A program made the translations under genes and the position numbers. DNA of 6,865 bases. It comes from DATLGB01 sp038232275. GTDB taxonomy: Bacteria; Actinomycetota; Thermoleophilia; Solirubrobacterales; Solirubrobacteraceae. The notes under the pieces were generated by a model. It worked only from the letters and a program-made list of their open reading frames with translations, made no database searches and had not been told where the DNA came from. Positions within the stretch are counted from its first letter, which is position 1. Every line of letters starts with the position of its first letter. Positions 1 to 6,119 of this stretch are shown here, piece by piece. The stretch is from assembly GCA_038232275.1 (NCBI GenBank), contig JBBSIC010000069.1:1-6865 (forward strand), written 5' to 3'.

Positions 1-163
1 CGGCTGCAGGAGGCAGGGCGTCGGCGAGCTCGGCGATCGCGTCGAGCGTCAGCAGCGGATGGTCGCCAAGCGCGTGGGCCACGAGGAACGCCCGGCGCGC
101 GAAGGCGTCGCCGAAGCCGCCGGCGTCGATCGACAGCAGGGGCCGGGCGTCGAGCCCGGTCAT
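1..163 (-). CDS. N-terminal part of a possible cupin-like (JmjC-related) protein, cut by the window edge
   Basis: The first 54 residues are visible, starting MTGLDARPLLSIDAGGFG and continuing through AHALGDHPLLTLDAIAELAD to ALPPAA at the edge. The segment with a His-pro-leu pair followed by a Leu/Ala-rich helix resembles, from memory, the N-terminus of actinobacterial proteins annotated as cupin-like or JmjC-type 2-oxoglutarate/Fe dioxygenase relatives. None of the metal-binding residues lie in the visible part, so the assignment is tentative. The ATG at 163-161 overlaps the TGA at 162-160 of the upstream GNAT reading frame (ATGA), which implies translational coupling and decides the start, although the frame is open further upstream. 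Codon third positions are mostly G or C, as in the neighbours. It could instead be an unrelated small-molecule-modifying enzyme. That it is coding is fairly sure; its family is uncertain. Confidence 0.5.
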   Translation of the reverse strand, partial: MTGLDARPLLSIDAGGFGDAFARRAFLVAHALGDHPLLTLDAIAELADALPPAA

Positions 164-1286
164 GCGCGAAGGGTAGGCGAACAGCGCCCGCGTGTCACGC
201 GGGAGGCGGGTTCTGCGCGCGCGCGCAGCACCGTCCGCAGACAGCGCGCGGCGAGGCCGGTCGCGGCGCCGCCCAGCGGCACGACGAGCGCCTGCATCGG
301 CCGGCGATCCGGGTACAGGAGGCCCGAGGGCGACGCCTCGCGCGCCGTGCAGGAGTCGATCCAGTCCAGCCCGGGGTCGTCGTGGAAGGCGCCGACGATG
401 TCGAACTCGAGCTGCAGGCCCGGCTACGCGCGCGCGTAGCGCTCGTCGTAGGCCGTCTTGAGGTGGAACGCCCCGCGCCCGTCGACCACCGCGCACAGAG
501 CGGCGACCGTCGTGTCCCCCGCCTCCAGCACCCAGACCTGAGCGGCCCCGCGGCGCGCCGCGGCCCCGGTCGCCTCCCTGAAGAAACTCGCGTGCGCGGA
601 GTTCGACGCCAGCGCGGTGCCGCCGCGGCCCTTCCACCCGGCGGCCTCGAGGGCCAGGAGCCGCTCGAGCGCGCCCTCGTGGTCCGTCGCCCCGAGGTCG
701 CGGGCGCGGACCGGCCCGAGCTCTTCCTCCAGCCGGCGGCGCTGGCGGCGCAGGTTCTTGCGGCGCTGGGTGCTGAGCCGGCCGTCGAGGTAGTCCGGCG
801 CGGGCCGGCGGTGGAGGACGGGGCGCCGGTGGCCGAGGATCGCCACGGGCGTCGCGCCGGGCGCGGCCACCGCCGCGTCCAGCGCGCCGCGCACCGGGCC
901 GTCCGCCGGCGTGCGCTCGAGCACGAGCCAGCGCGCCCCGGAGCCGGCCGCGATGTCGAGAGCGCAGGCCATCGCGCCCTGCAGGTCGGCGCCCGCCACG
1001 AGCGGGTGTCGAGAAACGCGTGCGCGTGGCCCCACGCCACGAGCGTCGGGACCGGCAGCCGCCGGTAGCCCAGCACACGCCGTACGGGCATGGCCAGAAC
1101 CAGATCGTCGCCGTCGGCCACGGTGAGCAGGTGGTCGCGCTCCCCACCGGGCAGGTGCCGGGCGGCGGCCATGGCCCACTCCGGGCCGTAGAAGGGGTTG
1201 GGCTCGACCGCAGCGGCGGCCAGCGCCCGCCAGCGCCCGAGCGTCGCGGCGTCGAGCGGGCGGATCGGCTCCAGGGCGCCGTGCAC
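160..1286 (-). pseudogene. CelD/FemAB-like GNAT acyltransferase, broken by a 1-base frameshift and an in-frame amber codon
   Basis: With one base restored, this reads as a protein of about 375 residues, the usual size for CelD-like proteins of the Acetyltransf_6 type. These transfer acyl or aminoacyl groups and often sit in polysaccharide loci. The N-terminal part (GTG at 1286; PNPFYGPEWAMAAARHL) is followed by a WGHAHAFLD segment. After the frameshift come LSTQRRKNLRRQRRRLEEEL, WKGRGGTAL, VWVLEAGDTTVAALCAV, GRGAFHLKTAYDERYARA and, past the amber, PGLQLEFDIVGAFHDDPGLD with WIDSCTA. The first two of these are the S-x-x-R-K-N-L-R-R and W-K-G blocks of the family. Lesions: the GGG at 1004-1006 (CCC on the coding strand) is one base short of the expected Asp-Thr-Pro-Leu-Val reading, and codon 288 (426-424) is TAG where Ser (TCG) would fit. 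The GTG start is chosen over a TTG at 1394, whose extra 36 residues are Pro-rich and unlike the family. Coupled by ATGA to the gene at 163. Confidence 0.82.
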
Positions 1287-1292
1287 GGTTGG

Positions 1293-1298
1293 AGTATC
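1293..1298 (-). promoter_or_regulatory. Candidate -10 box for the GNAT gene, leaderless start
   Basis: On the minus strand the hexamer GATACT (4 of 6 to TATAAT) ends six bases before the GTG at 1286. This spacing would put the transcript start at or next to the start codon, giving a leaderless mRNA, as is common in high-GC actinobacteria. No Shine-Dalgarno sequence precedes the GTG, which agrees. No convincing -35 box is visible upstream, so this stays a weak prediction. Confidence 0.35.
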
Positions 1299-1359
1299 GC
1301 GGCTCGGCTGGGGTGACGGATGGTCTGGGCCGGATCCTGGCGGCGGTCCCGACGGCCAG

Positions 1360-1388
1360 TTGAGACTCCGCAAGGAGTCGGGTACATT
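1360..1388 (+). promoter_or_regulatory. Candidate sigma-70-type promoter for the beta-helix/methyltransferase pair
   Basis: TTGAGA at 1360-1365 (5 of 6 to TTGACA) and TACATT at 1383-1388 (4 of 6 to TATAAT) are separated by exactly 17 bases. Transcription would start near 1395 and run into the plus-strand genes at 1482 and 2331, leaving a leader of roughly 60-90 bases. The spacing and direction fit well. In such GC-rich DNA these AT-containing hexamers stand out, but two hexamers can also arise by chance. Confidence 0.45.
1364..1379. promoter_or_regulatory. Perfect dyad in the promoter spacer, possible operator
   Basis: GACTCC (1364-1369) and GGAGTC (1374-1379) are perfect inverted repeats around GCAA. 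The dyad overlaps the end of the -35 hexamer and fills most of the 17-base spacer, which is where a repressor or redox activator would bind. As RNA it would form a six-pair stem capped by a GNRA-type GCAA loop, but the proposed start lies downstream, so a DNA operator role is more likely. No regulator gene is seen nearby. Confidence 0.35.
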
Positions 1389-1453
1389 GGCCAAGTTGGC
1401 GGCCGAGGCACATCAGCCCGGCTGCAGCTACATGGATGACCCTGAGGAGAGGC

Positions 1454-1492
1454 ATGATCAAGCACGCGCAAGCTGAGATCCATGACCAGTGA
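1454..1492 (+). CDS. Possible 12-residue leader ORF upstream of the beta-helix gene
   Basis: ATG at 1454 opens MIKHAQAEIHDQ and stops with TGA at 1490-1492. It is preceded by the best Shine-Dalgarno-like run in this gap (GAGGAG at 1444-1449, four bases before the ATG, with GAGAGG overlapping it). The next gene, whose own candidate starts at 1482 and 1497 have no clear ribosome binding site, lies in the +1 frame. Its ATG at 1482 sits inside this ORF, and its ATG at 1497 comes four bases after the stop, a layout that would allow coupled re-initiation. Alternatively the 5' end has suffered another small indel, or the match is chance. Confidence 0.3.
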   Translation: MIKHAQAEIHDQ

Positions 1493-2319
1493 CTCCATGA
1501 CCAGCCGGCGCGGACTGCTGGGCAAGGCCGGCCTGGCCACTGCAGGCGGTGTACTCGGCTTGGCGGCGCTCCCGGAGTCCGCCCTGGCGACGCCGACCGC
1601 GATTACAGCCGAGAACGTGAAGGACCACGGCGCCACCGGGAACGGCACCACGGACGACGCCGCCGCCATTCAAGCGGCGCTCAATGCCGTACCGACAAAC
1701 GGCGGAGCCGGGCGGCAACTACGGATCTCCGCTGAGTCCACTGAATCCGGCTGCGCCGGGGATCAAACTTGAGACCGCCCAATTCATCTCCTTCACCAAC
1801 TGCTATACCGACGCGAACGCGGGTAACGGCGTCGAGATCGTGGGAACGTCAGCGTCTCAGCTCAACAACTTGTACTTCACGGGCTGCATATTCAACCGAG
1901 ACGGCGCCGGCGATCAGGCCACGCCGCTGGATGCCTTCGCTGGTGTGAAGGTCAAGGGCGGCGCGCCCACCGGATCGGCCGGGGCTAACCTGATGAAGTT
2001 CAGCAACTGTCTGGTAGTCACCGGCAAGGCCGATGACGCCGGCGGCGGACTTGCAGGCCCGAAGTACGGAGTGTGGTTCGAAAACACCGAGTACTTCCAA
2101 TGGGCGGGAGGACGCACTGAGGGCGTAACGGCTGATTACTACGTGGGCGCTGGAGGCAACTACCGACCCTCGATCGTGGACGTGCAGGACGGCATCTTCA
2201 CGCTTCCGCTCCGGGTTCCGGTGGCAGCTGCCGGCGATGGGATGGCGTACTTCGATCAAGCGACCAACAAGCTGATGATCCGATCAGGCAGCACCTGGAA
2301 AGGGGTCACGCTCACCTGA
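1482..2319 (+). pseudogene. Tat-exported right-handed beta-helix protein (pectate-lyase-3-like), frameshifted and internally deleted
   Basis: The 5' part has a twin-arginine signal (S-R-R-G-L-L-G-K at the start of a hydrophobic stretch ending in ALA before TP) and the typical entry motif of Pectate_lyase_3 domains, VKDHGATGNGTTDDAAAIQA, up to about 1710. In the +1 frame, from about 1711 to 2319, come beta-helix rungs: IKLETAQFISFTNCYTDANA, GVEIVGTSASQLNNLYFTGC, YGVWFENTEYFQWAGGRTEG. A C-terminal cap, MAYFDQATNKLMIRSGSTWK, resembles the ends of fibre-like and tail-like proteins. After NGGAG the family normally has a FPPGTY-type block and many further rungs; here the frame changes and these are missing, so a large internal piece seems lost. 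Start at 1482 or 1497 is unclear. Family role: binding or cleavage of polysaccharide outside the cell; catalytic residues cannot be judged. GC is lower than in the flanks. Confidence 0.75.
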
Positions 2320-2330
2320 GCCAAACGCCG

Positions 2331-3152
2331 ATGACGACTCGTCCTCCCGCCGTACGTGCAGCACCGGGCCACCTCTTCCGACTGACGCGGCGGTGGGCGC
2401 GGCGGCCTGGGGTACGCCGCATCGTCGAGCCGCTCGCCGCTTGGACTTACGCGGCCCGCACCAGGCAGCTCGACGCCGAGGCCAAGTGGCGCCGGGGTGC
2501 GTCGTGGGAGATCGCCCACTGGGACGGCGCGTGGCTGGCCGATGCCCGTGCCCGCGGGCTGCTGGACGCGCGACACCCGCTGGAGGACCGCTTGGTCTGC
2601 GAAGCAATCGATCGCGTGCACCCTGCGGTCGATCCGGTAGGCATTCTCGATGTCGGTGCAGGCCCGGTCACGCCGCTTGGCAAGGTGCATCCTCGGCGGC
2701 GCATAGCCATCACCGCTTCAGATGCCCTCGCGCACGAATACGACGCCGTCCTTGCTCGCGCAGGCGTCGACCCGCCCGTGCGGACCGTGTTCGCCGAAGG
2801 CGAGCGTCTCGTCCAGACCTTCGGCACGGAGGGCTTCGACATCGTGCACTGCGGAAACGCGCTCGACCATCACCACGACCCGATCGTCGCCGTCGAGCAG
2901 ATGCTCGCGGTGGCGCGACCCGCGGGTCTCGTGCTGCTCAACCACTACGTCGACGAGGGCATTTCGCAGCGGTACCTCGGCATGCATCAGTGGAACATCA
3001 CCGTGAGGGCTGATCACCTGGTGATCTGGAACCGCGCACATGTCCACGACGTCACCGAGCTGCTTCGCGACCGAGCCGAGGTCACATGCCTCATAGCCGT
3101 CGACGGCAGCGCCCGGCCGCGTGTTCAGGCGCTGATCGCCAAGCGGTGGTAG
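2331..3152 (+). CDS. Class I SAM-dependent methyltransferase
   Basis: An intact 273-residue protein. The SAM-binding loop is ILDVGAGPVTPLG (residues 105-117), followed by the acidic end of strand 2 in ITASDALA (D131). FDIVHCGNALDHHHDP (169-184) matches the strand-4 region of Methyltransf_11-type enzymes, and MLAVARPAGLVLLNHY (191-206) is the usual helix and strand after it. The N-terminal basic stretch and the W-E-I-A-H-W-D-G-A-W-L-A block (residues 59-70) resemble the amphipathic lead-in of methyltransferases found in glycan clusters. The acceptor cannot be named; a sugar or a lipid-linked glycan is the guess from context. It begins 11 bases after the stop of the beta-helix gene and would share its promoter. 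GC is lower than in the flanking genes, as in that gene, so the two probably arrived together. The start at 2331 is the first sensible ATG; a ribosome binding site is not evident. Confidence 0.85.
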   Translation: MTTRPPAVRAAPGHLFRLTRRWARRPGVRRIVEPLAAWTYAARTRQLDAEAKWRRGASWEIAHWDGAWLADARARGLLDARHPLEDRLVCEAIDRVHPAVDPVGILDVGAGPVTPLGKVHPRRRIAITASDALAHEYDAVLARAGVDPPVRTVFAEGERLVQTFGTEGFDIVHCGNALDHHHDPIVAVEQMLAVARPAGLVLLNHYVDEGISQRYLGMHQWNITVRADHLVIWNRAHVHDVTELLRDRAEVTCLIAVDGSARPRVQALIAKRW

Positions 3153-3186
3153 GCGTGAGCAGATCGCGGCCGCTCGCAGGTCACGC
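3153..3186. terminator. Convergent gap with an inverted repeat, possible two-way terminator
   Basis: Between the stop of the methyltransferase (3152) and the stop of the flippase (3181) are only 28 bases. GCGTGA (3153-3158) and TCACGC (3181-3186) are perfect inverted repeats, and inside them GAGC/GCTC and the palindrome GCGGCCGC (3166-3173) can pair further. No T-tract follows on either side, so this is not a canonical intrinsic terminator, but the position between converging genes makes a stem-loop stop plausible. Confidence 0.25.
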
Positions 3187-4653
3187 GACGGCCGCACCGC
3201 GCAGTAGAAGGCCGCGGACCGCGGCCAGCCGCTCAGGCCTGAAAGCGCGGACCAGCACGAGCCAGAGCGCTACGTAGACGCCCGTCGCGAGCGGGACCTC
3301 GACCAGCACCGGCAGCGGCGAGAGCTCGAGCAGCGCGCCGGCCACCGCGGCGACGCCGAGCGTCTCGGCGAACGGCGCGGCGATGAGCAGGCGCCCGGCC
3401 CGGCGCGCGAGGAAGAAGACCCCGATCGCGGCCTCGACGGCGTAGGCCACCGTCGTCGCCAGCGCGGCCGCCGTCCCCCCCAACGACGGAATCAGCAGCA
3501 GGTTGAGTGCGACATTCATCGTCAGCGCGACGATCGCTCCGATGAAGATCCCGCGCGTGCGGTCGAGGGCGACGAGCGCGGCGCCGGTGGTCGCGGCGAT
3601 CGCGTAGACCGGCGGCGTCAGCGCGAGCCACTGCACGGCCGCGGTCGCGTTCTCGTAGCGGGCGCCGTAGAGGAGCTCGAGCACCGCCCGGCCCTCGGTC
3701 AGGCAGACGACGACGAACGCCGCGTAGACGAAGCTCAGCACGACGAGGATCAGGCCGCCGAGGCGCGTGACCTCCGCTTTGTCGTCGGCGCGGGCGTTCA
3801 TCAGCGGCGCCACCGCCCCGACGATCGCGAAGGTGAGGAAGAGCACGGTCTCGAAGAGCCGGTAGGCGGCGGCGTAGCGGCCGACCGCCTCGTCGTCCTT
3901 GAGCACCGCGAGCAGGACCGCGTCCACGCGGAACAGGGCCAGGGCGAACAGCGAGCTCAGCGCGAGCGTCCACGTCCCCCGCCCGAACGCCCACATGCCC
4001 GCGCGATCGAGCAGCCGCCGGCGGAAGCCGGCGTCGATCGGGACCAGCGCGCGCACATGGGCGACCCAGCCGACCGCGGACGCAACGAGGAAGCCCGCGG
4101 CCATGCCGGTGACGCCGAGGCCGGCGGCGAGCGCCGGGATCATCAGGGCGGCGGCGGCGATGCGCTGGACCGCCAGTGCCCGCGAGGTTCGCGCCTGGTC
4201 GCGGGCGGCGGCGGCCGAGGCGCGGGCGGTGTCGCTCCACATGTCGAGGAACACGGCCACGAGCATGAGGACGATCGCCGTGCGCAGGTCGGTATCCGAG
4301 CGCGCGACCCAGACCGCGCCGGCGGCGACCGCGAAGACGGGGACGGCGATCGCCGACTGCCAGGCGATCGCCTGCGTGTGGTAGGTCGCCAGCCGCCGCG
4401 GGTCGCGGCTGGCGCGCCGCACGAGCACGGGGTCGAAGCCCCCCTCGGCGAACGCCGAGGCGATCAGCGCCAGGGCGAGGGCAAGGTTGAAGGCGCCGAA
4501 CTCCGCTTGGGTGAGCACCCGCGCCGCGACCACCGTCCAGGCCAGCGTGCTGAGCTTGCCGACGATGTCGGCGACCGCCGCCGCGGCGGCGTTGTGGGCG
4601 GGCGGGCGCTCGTCAGCGCCGAACGCGCTCGCCTCGACCGCCGGCGCGCTCAT
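3181..4653 (-). CDS. Wzx/MOP-superfamily polysaccharide flippase
   Basis: An intact 490-residue polytopic membrane protein with roughly a dozen hydrophobic segments. Features of the polysaccharide-biosynthesis (Wzx, MurJ/MATE-related) family are visible in order: VADIVGKLSTLAWTVVAARV and QAEFGAFNLALALALI near the N-terminus, FRVDAVLLAVL and VGRYAAAYRLFETVLFL in the middle, LELLYGARYENATAAVQWLA, and MNVALNLLLIPSLGGTAAAL with ATTVAYAVEA near the C-terminus. Such proteins flip undecaprenyl-linked or similar oligosaccharides across the cytoplasmic membrane. The ATG at 4653-4651 overlaps the TGA of the upstream kinase-like gene (ATGA), so the two are translationally coupled. The same frame is open for a further 1.4 kb upstream because of the base composition, but that part has no family features. 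The substrate cannot be told from the sequence. There is no sign of damage. Confidence 0.9.
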   Translation of the reverse strand: MSAPAVEASAFGADERPPAHNAAAAAVADIVGKLSTLAWTVVAARVLTQAEFGAFNLALALALIASAFAEGGFDPVLVRRASRDPRRLATYHTQAIAWQSAIAVPVFAVAAGAVWVARSDTDLRTAIVLMLVAVFLDMWSDTARASAAAARDQARTSRALAVQRIAAAALMIPALAAGLGVTGMAAGFLVASAVGWVAHVRALVPIDAGFRRRLLDRAGMWAFGRGTWTLALSSLFALALFRVDAVLLAVLKDDEAVGRYAAAYRLFETVLFLTFAIVGAVAPLMNARADDKAEVTRLGGLILVVLSFVYAAFVVVCLTEGRAVLELLYGARYENATAAVQWLALTPPVYAIAATTGAALVALDRTRGIFIGAIVALTMNVALNLLLIPSLGGTAAALATTVAYAVEAAIGVFFLARRAGRLLIAAPFAETLGVAAVAGALLELSPLPVLVEVPLATGVYVALWLVLVRAFRPERLAAVRGLLLRGAAVA

Positions 4654-6047
4654 GCCAGCGCCAGCCAGGCCGCGCGGGCGAGGTCGCTCGCCACGACATC
4701 GGGGGCGCGCGCAGCGTCGACGCGCTCGACGCCGAGGGCGGCATGGAGGGCCTGATACCGGCGCCGGTGGCCGGCGAGCTCGGCCTCCGAGTACTCCTCG
4801 GGCTTGCGGCGGTAGGCCTCTGCGGGGTCCGCGTCGAGCCAGAACGCCAGCGCCGGCGCGGGGCACGCGCGCCGCAGCACCCACGCCTGCAGGCGCATGT
4901 CGCGGCGGCGGCCGTAGGTCTCGATCAGCTGGACCGTCGCGTCGAGCACGTAGCGATCGCGCACCACGACACGCCCGGCGCGCAGGTGCGCGCGCAGGGC
5001 GCGGCGCTGGCCGCGCGCGTGCACGAGGACGACGATCAGCGACCACAGGTGGTCGACGACGACCGAGCGCTCGCGCAGCGCGGCGGCCGCCGCGGTGCCG
5101 GGCTCGGAACCCTCCGGGTCGTCGCCGGCCGAGCGTCGGGCCAGCAGGCGCAGGACGCGCTTGGGCGCCCCGCCGATGAGCCGCAGCGCCGGGTCGTAGG
5201 TCAGGCGGCTCCACTCCACCGTGGCGGCGTGGCCGAGGTCCTCGAGCGCGAGCACGAGCCCGGCCGCCTGCGTGCTCTTCCCGGCGCCGTCGATGCCCGA
5301 TAGAGCGACCACCGCGCCTGAGCGCCGGGATGGCGCGCCGGCGGCCAGCGCGCCCATCCGCGTGGCGGCGACGAGCGCGCCCGGCCAGCCGAAGCGCCCG
5401 CCGCGCGCGGCCTCCATCGCCGCCCGCGCGCACAGGCGCAGGCTCGCGGCGCCGCCGGTGTGTGCGGCGCGCAGGGCGGCGAGCGCGTCGGTCACGCCCC
5501 AGGACGCGGCGCTGGCGGCCGCCGCCTCCCACGCCGCCGCGTCGCGCGCCTCGATCGCGGCGATCCGGCGGCGGTGCTTGCCCGCCAGCGGCGCGTGCAC
5601 GCCGAGGCGCCGGCGGGCGAGGATCAGCAGCGCGTCGGCGGGCGCCGGGCGGCGCAGGCGGCGATACGGCGCGATCGGCTCGGCGCCGGCGATAAGGGCT
5701 TCGAGCACGGGCGCCGACAGACCCCACGAGGCGGCTGGGACCAGGTCGACGAGCTCGACGCGCGGGCCCGCGAACCGCGCCCACTCGCTTCCGTGGCGCT
5801 CGAGTCGGGGCACGGCGGGCAGATCGTCGGGCTCGCGGCGCTCGAACCCCGCCGCGGCCAGCCGCCGCTCGAGCGCCGCGAGCGCGCCATCGGGCACGAG
5901 CAGGTCGAGGTCGCGCCCGTGCGGGGGCTCGCTGCCGACGACGAGCACCACGCCGTCGCCGGCGGCGCCGTCGACGAGCTCGGCCCGGGCGGCGCTGTCG
6001 CGGGCGCCGGCCGCGAACGGCAGGACCTCGCCCTCGGTCAGCGGCAC
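4650..6047 (-). CDS. Fusion of a minimal nucleotidyltransferase domain and a thymidylate-kinase-like P-loop domain
   Basis: An intact 465-residue protein. Residues about 30-110 carry the nucleotidyltransferase signature: VVGS (36-39), RDLDLLV with D46 and D48, and VELVDLV with E98/D101, the expected three acidic positions. A helical linker rich in Ala follows. The C-terminal half is a Tmk-type kinase: Walker A in SGIDGAGKST (250-259), the DR motif in VVVRDRYVLDAT (360-371), a strand AFWLDADP (401-408) and an Arg-rich lid RRKPEEYSE (413-421). At 465 residues it is about twice the length of true Tmk, and it is probably not the housekeeping enzyme. Similar TMK-like proteins occur in exopolysaccharide loci, and the coupling to the flippase supports a glycan-precursor role; the substrate is unknown. 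The GTG at 6047 is the only in-frame start below the stop at 6086-6084, and its ribosome binding site is weak. Confidence 0.82.
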   Translation of the reverse strand: MPLTEGEVLPFAAGARDSAARAELVDGAAGDGVVLVVGSEPPHGRDLDLLVPDGALAALERRLAAAGFERREPDDLPAVPRLERHGSEWARFAGPRVELVDLVPAASWGLSAPVLEALIAGAEPIAPYRRLRRPAPADALLILARRRLGVHAPLAGKHRRRIAAIEARDAAAWEAAAASAASWGVTDALAALRAAHTGGAASLRLCARAAMEAARGGRFGWPGALVAATRMGALAAGAPSRRSGAVVALSGIDGAGKSTQAAGLVLALEDLGHAATVEWSRLTYDPALRLIGGAPKRVLRLLARRSAGDDPEGSEPGTAAAAALRERSVVVDHLWSLIVVLVHARGQRRALRAHLRAGRVVVRDRYVLDATVQLIETYGRRRDMRLQAWVLRRACPAPALAFWLDADPAEAYRRKPEEYSEAELAGHRRRYQALHAALGVERVDAARAPDVVASDLARAAWLALA

Positions 6048-6080
6048 GCGGCTCTCGGGGCGGCTGGCATCCCGCGAAGC

Positions 6081-6110
6081 TTGTCACGGCGCGGCGCGGA
6101 GCCGTAGCCT
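6081..6110 (+). promoter_or_regulatory. Candidate promoter for the second GNAT gene, leaderless
   Basis: TTGTCA at 6081-6086 (5 of 6 to TTGACA) and TAGCCT at 6105-6110 are 18 bases apart. The start codon ATG at 6120 follows nine bases after the -10 box, so transcription would begin at or within a few bases of the ATG. No Shine-Dalgarno sequence lies upstream, in agreement with a leaderless mRNA. The -10 match is only 3 of 6. The region 6048-6119 must also drive the divergent kinase gene, for which I see no clear promoter. Confidence 0.4.
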
Positions 6111-6119
6111 TGCGGCGCC

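Noticed and set aside
1004..1006. Phase variation by slippage at the GNAT frameshift
   Set aside because: The run is only three bases (four when restored), too short for frequent slippage, and a second lesion in the same gene argues for decay.
59..1126. Long plus-strand open frames opposite the left GNAT gene
   Set aside because: They are Arg/Ala/Gly-rich mirror frames of the minus-strand coding region, lacking recognisable domains and start signals.
1287..1394. TTG start at 1394 adding 36 residues to the GNAT protein
   Set aside because: The added stretch is Pro/Ser-rich, covers the plus-strand promoter region, and the GTG at 1286 begins right where family likeness begins.
3012..3026. Palindrome GATCACC-T-GGTGATC, operator-like
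   Set aside because: It lies deep in the methyltransferase coding sequence and encodes ordinary residues; with no promoter nearby it is most likely chance.
4654..6087. Upstream extension of the flippase frame giving a 968-residue open frame
   Set aside because: The extra part is Arg/Pro/Ala-rich without family features and overlaps the clear kinase-like gene in another frame; it is a GC-composition artefact.
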